Of a stretch of DNA of 64,000 nt, positions 50,980-59,948 are shown piece after piece. A program made the translations under genes and the position numbers. Each line of letters opens with the position of its first letter. Within the stretch, counting starts at the first letter, position 1. The stretch comes from Arthrobacter sp. NEB 688. Its GTDB lineage: Bacteria; Actinomycetota; Actinomycetes; Actinomycetales; Dermatophilaceae. The stretch is from the NCBI RefSeq assembly GCF_013201035.1, contig NZ_CP053707.1:3348001-3412000 (forward strand), in the 5' to 3' direction. The notes under the pieces are model-generated. The model worked only from the letters and a program-made list of their open reading frames with translations. It was not told where the DNA came from and made no database searches.

Positions 50980-52125
50980 TCACCGGAGGCCGACGAGCTC
51001 CGGCTGCGGTGCGACCGGAACCGGCTGCGGCGTGGTGGGCGCGGGGTCGTCCCGGCGGGGGCCACGTCCCCGCACGACGAGACGGCGCGCGGGTCGCTCG
51101 ACGAGCACCATCATCGCCCAGGCGGCGAGCGCGAGGACCGCGGCGACGGCGACCAGCACGAGCCGGGAGAGCCACGGGTTGCCCGTCGCGAGACCGACGG
51201 CCTGCTCGACCGGCCACTCGAAGAGCCAGTGGACCATGTAGAGCGCGAACGAGGCCTCCCCTGCGGCCACGAGCCACCGCAGGGACAGCGCCCTGGCGAC
51301 CCACCCGCCGGAGGCCGCCAGCGCGGCGACGCCGAGCCCGAGGGCGGGCGCCATCCAGTAGCGGCCGGCCGAGGCCTGCGGCACGAGCGCCGCGACGACG
51401 AGGGCGAGCGGCAGGACCGGGGCGAGGCGGCCCAGGCGCGCGCCTCCACGCACCCAGGCCAGGCACAGGAGCATCCCGCCGACGAACTCGAACAGGATGC
51501 GGACCCAGAACATGTTCTCGAGGTTGCCGTTCGGCAGGGCCATCGTCGCGAAGATCCAGAGCATCACGCCGTAGCTCGCGGCGGCGAGGGCCAGCGCGGT
51601 CGAGGACCGGCGCAGGCGGGCGACGGCGACGAAGAGCAGGGGCGCGAGGAGGTAGGCGAACCACTCGGCGCTGATCGACCACGCCGGGGTGTTGAAGCTC
51701 GGTCGGTCGCTGACCCAGTAGTGGACCATCCCGAGGTTCTCGACGTAGGCGGCGCCGGTGCGGCGGCTGTCCTCGACGGTGCGCCCGAGGGTGCCGAGGA
51801 GGAAGGCGGTGACGACGTCGATGTGCAGCGCGACGACGTGCACCGGCCAGACGCGGGCGAAGCGGTTGCGGACGAACGAGCCCGTGTCGCGCCAGCGGAA
51901 GGAGCGCATCCGGTCGGCGTAGGTGTAGGCGAGGACGAAGCCGCTCAGCGCGAAGAAGAGGTCGACGCCGAGGTAGCCCGCGCGCATGAAGGTGTCGAGC
52001 GGGGCGAGCGCGGGCTCGAGGGCGAGGATCTCCTCGCGGTAGTGGAAGAGGACGACCCACACCGCGGCGACCGCCCGGAGGCCGGTGAGCGCGGGGAGGG
52101 CCGGCCGGCGGGTCAGCAGCTCCAT
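50980..52125 (-). CDS. Acyltransferase 3 family membrane protein (OafA-like)
   Basis: About 381 residues, roughly ten membrane helices. Family marks: LTGLRAVAAVWVVLFHYRE with the catalytic His, GYLGVDLFFALSGFVLAY, FVRNRFARVWPVH and AWSISAEWFAYL. Such proteins O-acetylate surface sugars or lipids. ATG 52125 is taken; a GTG six nt upstream (52131) would add two residues. No surface-polysaccharide genes are nearby. Confidence 0.88.
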   Translation of the reverse strand: MELLTRRPALPALTGLRAVAAVWVVLFHYREEILALEPALAPLDTFMRAGYLGVDLFFALSGFVLAYTYADRMRSFRWRDTGSFVRNRFARVWPVHVVALHIDVVTAFLLGTLGRTVEDSRRTGAAYVENLGMVHYWVSDRPSFNTPAWSISAEWFAYLLAPLLFVAVARLRRSSTALALAAASYGVMLWIFATMALPNGNLENMFWVRILFEFVGGMLLCLAWVRGGARLGRLAPVLPLALVVAALVPQASAGRYWMAPALGLGVAALAASGGWVARALSLRWLVAAGEASFALYMVHWLFEWPVEQAVGLATGNPWLSRLVLVAVAAVLALAAWAMMVLVERPARRLVVRGRGPRRDDPAPTTPQPVPVAPQPELVGLR

Positions 52126-52326
52126 CCCCACGACCCTGCCGAGCGTCGGCGGGTCGCCTCAAGTCGGGGTCGGGTGGGTGCGGCGAGGCTGAGAGCGCCG
52201 GGGAATGGATGACCGCGCAGGTCAGGCGGTCGGTGCGGCGGTGGGAGGACGTCGTCCCGCGGCTCGGGCGGTGCGAGATGTGTCACGCGCGCCGGCCCGC
52301 TCCCCTGAGTCGGCGCGCGCCGCCGC

Positions 52327-52357
52327 TTGACAACGTACAACTACTTGGTTGTATGTT
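52327..52357 (+). promoter_or_regulatory. Promoter and operator of the arsR-type gene
   Basis: TTGACA at 52327-52332 and TATGTT at 52352-52357, 6 nt before the GTG start. A perfect inverted repeat TACAAC-N6-GTTGTA (52336-52353) fills the space between the boxes, as expected of autoregulation by an ArsR repressor. Markedly AT-rich against its surroundings. Confidence 0.75.
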
Positions 52358-52363
52358 GGTCCT

Positions 52364-52693
52364 GTGACCGGGAGCAGCGAGGACCGCGCGGACGCGCTGT
52401 TCCACGCCCTCGCCGACCGGACGCGGCGCGACATCCTGCGCCGGGTCCTCGCCGGGGAGCACTCGGTCACGACGCTGGCGGCGCGGTACGACATGAGCTT
52501 CGCCGCCGTCCAGAAGCACGTCGCCGTCCTGGAGAGGGCGGGCCTGCTGACGAAGCGACGCAACGGTCGCGAGCAGCTGGCCAGCGGTGACGTGCAGGCC
52601 GTCCGGTCGGTCGCCTCGATGCTCGACGAGCTCGAGGCGGTCTGGCGGGGACGGATCGACCGGATCGACCTACTGCTCACCGAGGAGCCCTGA
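52364..52693 (+). CDS. ArsR family transcriptional regulator
   Basis: 109 residues, GTG start. Winged helix: LFHALADRTRRDILRRVLAGEHSVTTLAARYDMSFAAVQKHVAVLERAGLL. No metal-binding cysteines are seen, so it belongs to the group paired with SRPBCC proteins, as the next gene is. An upstream TTG (52349) would lie within the promoter. Probably leaderless. Confidence 0.9.
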   Translation: MTGSSEDRADALFHALADRTRRDILRRVLAGEHSVTTLAARYDMSFAAVQKHVAVLERAGLLTKRRNGREQLASGDVQAVRSVASMLDELEAVWRGRIDRIDLLLTEEP

Positions 52694-52694
52694 C

Positions 52695-53183
52695 ATGCCC
52701 GTCACCGACATCACCAAGGACATCGACAGCCGCACGCTGACCATCACCGCGGAGTTCGCCGCGCCGGTCGAGCGGGTCTGGGCCCTCTACGAGGACCCCC
52801 GCCAGCTCGAGAAGGTCTGGGGCCCGCCGGAGTACCCCGCGACGTTCGTCGACCACGCCCTGCGCGAGGGAACCCGCACGACCTACTACATGACCTCCCC
52901 CGAGGGCGAGAAGTTCGCCGGCTACTGGGACGTCACGGGGGTGGACGCGCCCCGGCAGTTCACCTTCCGCGACGGCTTCGCCCACGAGGACCTCACCCCC
53001 AACGCCGACCTCCCCGTCTCGGACTGCGTCTACGACTTCAGCGCCACCGAGAGCGGCACCCGCGCGGTCTACACGACGACCTACGCGAGCGCCGAGGCGC
53101 TGCAGCAGGTGCTCGACATGGGGATGGAGGAGGGCGCGCGGTCGGCCATCGACCAGATCGACGCCTTCCTGGCTCGCGGCTGA
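52695..53183 (+). CDS. SRPBCC (AHSA1-like) domain protein
   Basis: 162 residues, one domain of the START/Bet v1 fold: FAAPVERVWALYEDPRQLEKVWGPP, then strands ending ALQQVLDMGMEEG. It follows arsR after 1 nt; this pairing is widespread in actinobacteria. The ligand is unknown. Confidence 0.88.
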   Translation: MPVTDITKDIDSRTLTITAEFAAPVERVWALYEDPRQLEKVWGPPEYPATFVDHALREGTRTTYYMTSPEGEKFAGYWDVTGVDAPRQFTFRDGFAHEDLTPNADLPVSDCVYDFSATESGTRAVYTTTYASAEALQQVLDMGMEEGARSAIDQIDAFLARG

Positions 53184-53195
53184 GGGGGTGCGCGA

Positions 53196-53223
53196 GCCTG
53201 TCGTCACACCCGTCACGACAGGC
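53196..53223 (+). terminator. Terminator after the SRPBCC gene
   Basis: 9-bp stem GCCTGTCGT (53196-53204) with ACGACAGGC (53215-53223), 12 nt after the stop. Confidence 0.65.
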
Positions 53224-53330
53224 CCTCTGCCCGCCCTGATCCCCTGCGCCACAGTCGTTTTCGCTGTGGATGGTGCTTCCGTCCGAACCCCGCCGGGGGT
53301 AGGATGAGTGCACGAGGGGAGGGGGAGCCG

Positions 53331-54986
53331 ATGGCCACCAGCACGCAGCACCGGGCGGATGCCGAGGACGTCGCGGCAGCGGCGGTCGAGGCCCGGGCGC
53401 TCGTCGCGCAGGTCCTCTCCCCCACGGCCGTCGGCGGCTCGGTCGCCGGCTGGGCGGCCGCCCTCGGCGAGCTGCAGTCCCTGGCCGACGTCGTCGCCGC
53501 GGCGCAGGACGAGGTCGTCGTGCGGCTCTCCGCCATCGAGCCGGTCGCCCTCGAGACGGGTGAGGTCGTCGAGACCCACCGCGCGCTGGGGCACGTCGCG
53601 CTCGACGCGCCCGCCGTCGTCTCGGGCGTCCTGGCGATCTCGGCCGTGCACGCCGAGCGACGGGTGCGGGAGGCGGTGCGCCGCGCGGCCGACGGCCCGG
53701 AGGGCACGTCGACGAGCACCGGGCTCGGCGGGCTGCACGCCGCGATGGCCGCCGGGCGGCTCGACGCCCACCGTGCGCAGGTCGTCGCCCACGAGCTCGA
53801 GGAGGTGCCGGCCGAGGTCGCGTCCGGGGTCGTCGCGGCCCTCGCCCCGTGGTTCGAGCACGAGGACGCGTCCCGGTTGCGGCGGCGAGCCCGCCGGGTG
53901 CTGGCCGCCGTCTCCCCGGACCTGCTGCGGCAGAGGGCGGTCCGTGTGCGCGCGGCCTCGGGGCTGCGGCGCTGGGCCGACGAGCCGGGGGTCGACACGT
54001 GGCTCGGGACCTTCCCCTCCGAGGAGGCCTGCGCGGCCTGGGCCGCGGTCGACACCCTCGCCCAGCGGTACGTCGAGGACGGCACCTGCGAGCACCTCGA
54101 GCGCGCGCGAGCCAGGGCGCTGACGGACCTGGTCACCTCGAACGCGACGGTCGAGGTCCACGTGCAGCTGCTCACGACCGCCGGGGCACCGCGGGTCGCG
54201 GCCCGGGCCGAGGACGCAGCGGTCGGGGACGGCGCACCGGTTGTCGGTCACGCCGAGGTCGGAGACGGCGCGCCTGTTGCCGATGACGCGGGGGTCGAGG
54301 ACGGTGCACGGGCTGCCGATGACGACCTCGTCGCCGTCCACGGGATGCACGCCGGCGACCCGGACCTCGTCCCCCGCGGCTGGCTGGCCAGGGCCGCGGT
54401 CGTCACCGACCCGACGTCGCCCGTGCCCCACGCGGCCACCGGCGCCCTGACCGACCCCGACGGGCTCCTCTCGACCGACGCCTACCGCCCCGGCGCCCGG
54501 CTCGCCGCGCTCGTGCGGGCCCGCGACGGGCGCTGCCGCTTCCCCGGGTGCCACGTCGCGGCCCGGTTCTGCGACCTCGACCACGTCCGCGCGTGGCCCG
54601 CCGGGCCGACGAGCGCCGCCAACCTCGCGTGCCTCTGTCGTCGCCACCACCGGGTCAAGCAGCGCCTCGGCTGGTCGGTCCGGGCGGCCGACGACGCTGT
54701 CCTGCACTGGACCGACCCCACCGGGGCGACCCGCACGACCCATCCGGTCGACCACCGCGCCGTCGTCCTCGAGGCCGGCGACCCCGGTCCGCCCCCACCT
54801 CCCCGCCGATCCGCCGATCCCGTGCACTCGCCCATGGAGTTCCGCCTCGAGCACCACGGAGCCGACGCGCCCGCCGCCGCTCGCGGCTGCCGGGTCGAGG
54901 TCCACCGGCCACGGCGCTCCGTCACCATCACCGGCCTGCACCCGCCGCGACGTCGCGCCCGACTCCCCGTCGATCCCCCGTTCTGA
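53331..54986 (+). CDS. DUF222 domain HNH endonuclease
   Basis: 551 residues. The first 280 residues are the helical DUF222 domain; the HNH nuclease motif is at about 400-445 (CRFPGC, FCDLDHVRAWPAGP, CRRHHRVKQ). Such genes are multi-copy in many actinobacteria, sometimes linked to mobile elements; their role is unknown. ATG 53331 follows GAGGGGAGGGGGAG; the ATG at 53304 lies inside a TAGGAT -10 box (53300-53305). A 12-residue repeat lies between the domains. Confidence 0.88.
   Translation: MATSTQHRADAEDVAAAAVEARALVAQVLSPTAVGGSVAGWAAALGELQSLADVVAAAQDEVVVRLSAIEPVALETGEVVETHRALGHVALDAPAVVSGVLAISAVHAERRVREAVRRAADGPEGTSTSTGLGGLHAAMAAGRLDAHRAQVVAHELEEVPAEVASGVVAALAPWFEHEDASRLRRRARRVLAAVSPDLLRQRAVRVRAASGLRRWADEPGVDTWLGTFPSEEACAAWAAVDTLAQRYVEDGTCEHLERARARALTDLVTSNATVEVHVQLLTTAGAPRVAARAEDAAVGDGAPVVGHAEVGDGAPVADDAGVEDGARAADDDLVAVHGMHAGDPDLVPRGWLARAAVVTDPTSPVPHAATGALTDPDGLLSTDAYRPGARLAALVRARDGRCRFPGCHVAARFCDLDHVRAWPAGPTSAANLACLCRRHHRVKQRLGWSVRAADDAVLHWTDPTGATRTTHPVDHRAVVLEAGDPGPPPPPRRSADPVHSPMEFRLEHHGADAPAAARGCRVEVHRPRRSVTITGLHPPRRRARLPVDPPF
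54219..54326 (+). repeat. Three 36-bp repeats in the HNH gene
   Basis: Three in-frame units coding AVGDGAPVVGHA, EVGDGAPVADDA and GVEDGARAADDD at residues 297-332, an acidic linker between DUF222 and HNH. Repeat length may vary among strains. Confidence 0.8.
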
Positions 54987-55038
54987 CGCGCTCTTCCGCG
55001 GTCTGGCGCATCGCCCCCCGTTCGGGCAGTCTCCGACG

Positions 55039-55419
55039 ATGGGATTCCAGGTCATCAGCACCGACGAGGCGCCACGCAACCCGCTGTTCGCGCAGGGGGT
55101 GGCAGCCGGTGGGTTCATCCACGTGTCGGGGACCGTCGGCATCGATCCGGCCACCGGCGCGCTGGCCGGTGACACGATCGGCGAACAGACGACGCAGGCC
55201 CTCGCCAACTGCACGGCGGTCGTCGTGGCGGCCGGTGGCGCGAAGGACGACATCTTCGAGGTCGGCATCCTGCTCCACGACCCCGACGACTTTCCGGGCA
55301 TGAACGCGGCCTACTCGCAGTGGCTCCCGACCACGCCTCCCGCGCGGTACGCCGCCAAGCTCGGCGCCGTGATCCCCGGCGTGCTGGTGTCCATCAGGAT
55401 GACCGCCCACGTGGGATGA
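55039..55419 (+). CDS. RidA family protein
   Basis: 126 residues, normal length for the YjgF/YER057c/UK114 family that hydrolyses reactive enamines. Seen: NPLFAQGVAAGGFIHVSGTVG and PARYAAKLGAVIPGVLVSIRMTAHV. The Glu of the usual IEIEAIA end is Arg here, so it belongs to a less typical subgroup and enamine deaminase activity is uncertain. Confidence 0.88.
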   Translation: MGFQVISTDEAPRNPLFAQGVAAGGFIHVSGTVGIDPATGALAGDTIGEQTTQALANCTAVVVAAGGAKDDIFEVGILLHDPDDFPGMNAAYSQWLPTTPPARYAAKLGAVIPGVLVSIRMTAHVG

Positions 55420-55447
55420 CGTGACGACGGCGACCATGGCGCCGCTC

Positions 55448-55489
55448 GTGGCGTGAGAGCTGGGGTGATCGCCCCACCTCTCACGCCAC
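55448..55489. terminator. Terminator between convergent ridA-like and VOC genes
   Basis: 12-bp stem GTGGCGTGAGAG (55448-55459) with CTCTCACGCCAC (55478-55489), continued by TGGGG with CCCCA around a 6-nt loop. Confidence 0.8.
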
Positions 55490-55570
55490 CGACCGCGCCG
55501 GCGCAGATGACTGACGCGCGGACGAGCCACCTCCGCGCCCGCCGGGCGCCGCGTGCCGACGGCCAGAGGG

Positions 55571-56014
55571 TCAGACGCAGAACTCGTTGCCCTCGGGGTC
55601 CTGCATCGTCACCCAGTGCACGCCCATCTCGGCGTGCTCCTCACCCCGGACCGCCCCGAGCGCCTCGAGGCGTTCGACCTCGGCGGCGACCCGCCGACGC
55701 TGCTCGTCGAGCGGCACCGCGGGTCCACCCCCGCCGAGCAGGTCCAGGTGCACCCGGTTCTTGCCGGACCTCGGCTCCGGCACCCGCTGGAAGAAGATGC
55801 GCGGCTGGCCCTGTGCCTCGAGGGCCGAGGCGGAGTTGAAGCGCTCCTCGGGCACCCCCTGCGCGGCGAGGAAGGCCGGCCAGTCGGGGAAGCCCCCCGG
55901 CGGCGCCGGCACCGCATAGCCACGCGGTGCGAGGGCCCCGGCCCAGAACTCCGCGAGCGCGGCGGGGTCGGCGCAGTCGATGACGACCTGGACGGGCAAC
56001 GTTGATCGGTCCAT
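55571..56014 (-). CDS. VOC (glyoxalase) family protein
   Basis: 147 residues with two beta-alpha-beta halves: VQVVIDCADPAALAEFWAGALAPRGYAV, and RVHLDLLGGG ... WVTMQDPEGNEFCV. The Glyoxalase_6-like group has this end. Function unknown. ATG 56014 begins the domain; longer forms to 56107 would add an unrelated stretch. Confidence 0.87.
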   Translation of the reverse strand: MDRSTLPVQVVIDCADPAALAEFWAGALAPRGYAVPAPPGGFPDWPAFLAAQGVPEERFNSASALEAQGQPRIFFQRVPEPRSGKNRVHLDLLGGGGPAVPLDEQRRRVAAEVERLEALGAVRGEEHAEMGVHWVTMQDPEGNEFCV

Positions 56015-56118
56015 GCGCCGAGTGTGGACCCGAGCACCGACACCGCGCGCGTGACCCACGGAACAGCGCAGCGGCGAGGACGGTGGAAGCATCGAGTCCA
56101 CCGACAAGGAGGCCCGTC

Positions 56119-56613
56119 ATGGCCACCTCACCCCTCACCACACCGGTCCGCGACGCCGCCCGCGACGTCCTCGCCCAGCACCGCATCGCCGTCACCGGGG
56201 TCTCGCGCACCCCACGCGGGCACGGGGCCAACACGGTCTACACCTGGCTGCGTGAGCACGGCTACGAGGTGTTCGCCGTGAACCCGCACGCGACGCAGGT
56301 CGAAGGGGACACTGCGTACGCCTGCGTCCAGGCGGTGCCCGGCGGGGTCGACGCGGTGGTCGTGGCGACGTCGGCCGCCCACGCCCTCGACAGCGTCGAG
56401 CAGGCCCTGGACTCCGGGGTGCGACGCATCTGGCTGCACCGGTCGACCGGGGCCGGGTCGGTCTCGCCGGAGGCCGTCGACCTCGCGCGAGCGGCCGGTG
56501 CGACCGTCATCGCCGGCGGCTGCCCGATCATGTTCCACCCCGACGGTGACGGCGTGCACCACGCGATGTGCCGCGTCCTCACGTGGACGGGCGCGGTCCC
56601 CCGGACCGTCTGA
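56119..56613 (+). CDS. CoA-binding (YccU-like) domain protein
   Basis: 164 residues, one Rossmann-type CoA-binding domain: IAVTGVSRTPRGHGANTVYTWLREHGYEVFAVNPHATQVEGDTAY, GGVDAVVVATSAAHALDSVEQALDSG, and CPIMF. AAGGAGG is 6 nt before the ATG. The role of the family is unknown; acyl-CoA or a CoA-derived signal is the usual guess. Confidence 0.87.
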   Translation: MATSPLTTPVRDAARDVLAQHRIAVTGVSRTPRGHGANTVYTWLREHGYEVFAVNPHATQVEGDTAYACVQAVPGGVDAVVVATSAAHALDSVEQALDSGVRRIWLHRSTGAGSVSPEAVDLARAAGATVIAGGCPIMFHPDGDGVHHAMCRVLTWTGAVPRTV

Positions 56614-56711
56614 CGGTCGTCCCGACGGCTGGACGCGACCCTCCCCACCGGGTGTACCATCATCGGTTCGCCAGCATGGGAACCCCACACACCGCAGGAG
56701 GCGGACCCGCC

Positions 56712-58763
56712 GTGCCCACGACGACCGCCGACCGACCCACCGACCCCACCGACGACGTCCTCGCCCGCGAGCAGGCGCACCTCGAGCACGCCCGCGACGA
56801 GCTGCGCCGGATGCGCGAGACCACCGAGCGGCTCGACGTGAGCACCGCCGCGGACGCCTTCAACGCCGCCTACCTCGACCTCGTCCTCGCACGCCGGGTC
56901 GCCTCGCTCCAGGACGACCCGCGCACGACGCTCTTCTTCGGCCGCATCGACTGCCGGACCGAGCACGGCGAGGAGACCTTCCACGTCGGGCGCCGCCACG
57001 TGAGCGACGACCACGGCGATCCCGTCGTCGTCGACTGGCGCGCACCGATCTCGACCGCCTTCTACCGCGCCTCCCCCGCCGAGCCGATGGGCGTCGAGCT
57101 GCGGCGGCGCTTCGGGGTCGACCGCGGACGGCTGACCGCGTACGAGGACGAGCGCCTCGTGGCCGGCGACGTCGCCGACCGCAGCGGCATCCTCGCCGCC
57201 GAGATCGAGCGGCCGCGCTCCGGGCCGATGCGCGACATCGTCTCGACGATCCAGCCCGAGCAGGACGAGATCGTGCGGTCCGACCTCGCGACGAGCATCT
57301 GCGTGCAGGGCGCCCCGGGCACCGGCAAGACCGCCGTCGGGCTGCACCGCGCCGCGTGGCTCCTGTACTCGTTCCGCCGCCAGCTCGACCGGGCCGGCGT
57401 GCTCGTCATCGGGCCCAACCGTGCCTTCCTCGACCACATCGGCGCCGTCCTCCCCTCGCTCGGCGAGGTGCGGGTGCGGCACGCCACCGTCGACACGCTG
57501 CTCGACCACGGGCGAGTCCGCTCCGAGGACCCGACGGAGGTGGCGATCCTCAAGGGCGACGCGCGGATGGCCGACGTGCTCCGGGCTGCGGTGTGGCGCA
57601 GCGTCTCCCGCGCAGAAGAGGCCCTCGTCGTGCCGCGCGGCTCCCGCCGCTGGCGCGTCCCCGCGTACGAGGTCCAGGACGAGCTCGATGCGCTGGTGGG
57701 CCGCGGCGTCCGCTACTCCGCCGGGCGCGACCTGCTCCCCCAGCGCCTCGCCCACCTCGTGATGCTCCAGATCGAGCGGTCCGGCGACTTCCCCGGCGAC
57801 ACCGTCCAGGACTCCCTCGCCCGCTCCGCCCCGGTGCGCGCCGCGACGAAGGAGCTGTGGCCCGCCCTCGACCCGACCGCCGTCCTCTTCGGCCTCCTCT
57901 CCGACGCCGAGTCCCTGGCCGCGGCGGCCGACGGCGTCCTCGCCGAGGACGAGCAGCGGATGCTCCTGTGGCACAGCCCGCCCCGCACCAAGGGAGCCGC
58001 TCGGTGGACCCGCGCCGACATGGCGCTCCTCGACGAGCTGGCCGACCTCCTGGAGCGCACCCCGAGCCTCGGCCACGTCATCCTCGACGAGGCCCAGGAC
58101 CTCTCGCCGATGCAGCTGCGCGCGGTGGGCCGGCGCGCCTCGACCGGCAGCCTCACCGTCCTCGGTGACATCGCGCAGGGCACGACGCCCTGGGCCACGC
58201 CGTCGTGGGAGGCGGCGATGGCGCACCTCGGCCGCCCCGAGCACGTGCTCGTCGTCCTCGACCGCGGCTTCCGCGTGCCGGGTCTCGTCATCGACTACGC
58301 CGCGCGCCTGCTGCCGCTGATGGCCCCCGGCCTCGGCGCGCCGGTCTCGGTGCGCGACGACCCCGGCCGCCTCGACGTGCGCGAGGCCGACCCCGAGCGC
58401 CGCTCGCACGAGGTCGTCGACGCCGTCCGAGCGCTCACCGACGAGCCGGGCTCGGTCGGGGTCATCGTGCCGGATGCCTTCGTCCCCGCGATCTCGACGG
58501 CGCTCACCGCGGCCGGCCTCCCCCACGGTCGCCTGGACGCCGAGCACGGGGACGACGAGGACCGGCAGGTCGAGCTCGTCCCGGCGGGCATCGCCAAGGG
58601 GCTCGAGTTCGACCGGGTGGTCGTCGTCGAGCCGGCGGCCATCGTCCGCGCCGAGCCCGACGAGCGCACCGGGCTGCGGCGGCTCTACGTCGTGCTGACC
58701 CGTGCCGTCTCCGCGCTCGTCGTCGTGCACTCCGAGCCGCTGCCCGAGGTGCTGGACCGCTGA
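56712..58763 (+). CDS. HelD/HelR-like RNA polymerase-recycling ATPase
   Basis: 683 residues, UvrD/Rep-like ATPase. An N-terminal coiled coil (REQAHLEHARDELRRMRETTERLD) as in HelD, then Walker A GAPGTGKT (Lys 206), VILDEAQDLSPMQ, GDIAQGT, and RRLYVVLTRAVSALVVVH. HelD frees stalled RNA polymerase; the actinobacterial HelR branch can displace rifampicin. GTG 56712 follows AGGAGG by 10 nt; ATG 56676 is an upstream alternative. I saw no rifamycin-associated element before it. Confidence 0.83.
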   Translation: MPTTTADRPTDPTDDVLAREQAHLEHARDELRRMRETTERLDVSTAADAFNAAYLDLVLARRVASLQDDPRTTLFFGRIDCRTEHGEETFHVGRRHVSDDHGDPVVVDWRAPISTAFYRASPAEPMGVELRRRFGVDRGRLTAYEDERLVAGDVADRSGILAAEIERPRSGPMRDIVSTIQPEQDEIVRSDLATSICVQGAPGTGKTAVGLHRAAWLLYSFRRQLDRAGVLVIGPNRAFLDHIGAVLPSLGEVRVRHATVDTLLDHGRVRSEDPTEVAILKGDARMADVLRAAVWRSVSRAEEALVVPRGSRRWRVPAYEVQDELDALVGRGVRYSAGRDLLPQRLAHLVMLQIERSGDFPGDTVQDSLARSAPVRAATKELWPALDPTAVLFGLLSDAESLAAAADGVLAEDEQRMLLWHSPPRTKGAARWTRADMALLDELADLLERTPSLGHVILDEAQDLSPMQLRAVGRRASTGSLTVLGDIAQGTTPWATPSWEAAMAHLGRPEHVLVVLDRGFRVPGLVIDYAARLLPLMAPGLGAPVSVRDDPGRLDVREADPERRSHEVVDAVRALTDEPGSVGVIVPDAFVPAISTALTAAGLPHGRLDAEHGDDEDRQVELVPAGIAKGLEFDRVVVVEPAAIVRAEPDERTGLRRLYVVLTRAVSALVVVHSEPLPEVLDR

Positions 58764-58782
58764 CGGGCCGGTGGGCCGGCGG

Positions 58783-59913
58783 TCAGGAGCGGCCGTGGAC
58801 CAGCTCCTCGCGGTAGCGCTCGCCGAGGGCGGCCCGCATCCGGAAGAGCTCGACGGCCGCGGCGGTCACCGTGCTGCGCTCGACCCATCCGTCGGAGACC
58901 GGCACGTCGCCGGACTCCAGGGCGGCGACGCGTTCGCGGGTGGGCGGGTGCTCGAGGTCGACCGCCGCGGCCGGGGCGGCATCCAGCCGGGCCCGCAGCT
59001 CCGCCGGCGTCGGGCGCTGCGCGGCCTCGATGGCGAGGAAGACGTCAACGCCCGGCGTGTGCGCGGCGTTGTGGGCGGCCGTCGCACCGCGGGGTACGCC
59101 GACGCCGGCGAGCAGCCATCCCCGCACGGCCGCGGGGCCGGCGAGCGCGGCGGCGCGCCGGTCGGCCTCGGACGCGGCGTGGTGCAGCGTCGGCCGCCAG
59201 GCCCGGTCGAGGACCGCGTGCAACGCACGGAAGGGGACCGCCACGACCTGCATGCCGGCGCCGCCGACGGCCGCCGACGCCTGGCGACGCATGAGGTTGC
59301 CCGCCATCTCGTCGCCGGGCCCGAAGTAGCCCATCGTCGAGGTCGCCTGTTCGACGGCCTTGCGGTCTGCGGTGACCGCCTTGACGGGCGTGAGGATCGT
59401 CCGGGCCCCCGAGAGCACGTCCCCGGCGACCCGCACGAGGATGCCGGCCGGGCCCCGCCGCACCCGCGAGCAGCGCAGCTCGTGGGCGAGCGCGGCGACC
59501 CGCTCCCCGGGGTCGAGGGCCGTCCACTCGGGCAGGGCGACGACGAGAGCGGCTCCCCCGAGGTAGCCGGTGGGGTGGACCCGTGTCGCGGCGCCCGTGT
59601 CGACGAGCACGCGGGCCGGGGCCGCGACGCCGACCTCGGCGGACACGGCGTCGACGAGCTCGTGCAGCGCGGGCTGCTCGTCGCGCGAGGTGGGGAGCGC
59701 GCGCCGGTCGACGCGCGCCGGGCGCGGCACGAGGCGCCAGAGCAGGAGGGCGCCGAGGAGCCCCCAGACCCAACGGCTCACGCCGTCGTCGAGGACCAGC
59801 ACGGCGACCCACCCGACGACGAGGGCCAGCAGCCCGAGGACGACCACCAGCGCGAGCAGCACGGCGGCCACCGCGGCGAGCGTGGCGGACGGGGCACGGC
59901 GGGAGTCGGTCAC
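58783..59913 (-). CDS. M48-like membrane protein with degenerate zinc site
   Basis: 376 residues. Two membrane helices at about 12-60, then an M48-type domain with the ExxAD-like SEADRRAAALAG motif. The zinc motif HExxH is H-E-L-R-C at 144-148: the second His is Cys. Peptidase activity is doubtful unless Cys serves as ligand. Convergent with the HelD-like gene. Confidence 0.7.
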   Translation of the reverse strand: MTDSRRAPSATLAAVAAVLLALVVVLGLLALVVGWVAVLVLDDGVSRWVWGLLGALLLWRLVPRPARVDRRALPTSRDEQPALHELVDAVSAEVGVAAPARVLVDTGAATRVHPTGYLGGAALVVALPEWTALDPGERVAALAHELRCSRVRRGPAGILVRVAGDVLSGARTILTPVKAVTADRKAVEQATSTMGYFGPGDEMAGNLMRRQASAAVGGAGMQVVAVPFRALHAVLDRAWRPTLHHAASEADRRAAALAGPAAVRGWLLAGVGVPRGATAAHNAAHTPGVDVFLAIEAAQRPTPAELRARLDAAPAAAVDLEHPPTRERVAALESGDVPVSDGWVERSTVTAAAVELFRMRAALGERYREELVHGRS

Positions 59914-59948
59914 CCGCCGAGGCTAACCCCGACGGACCGGCCTGCGGC

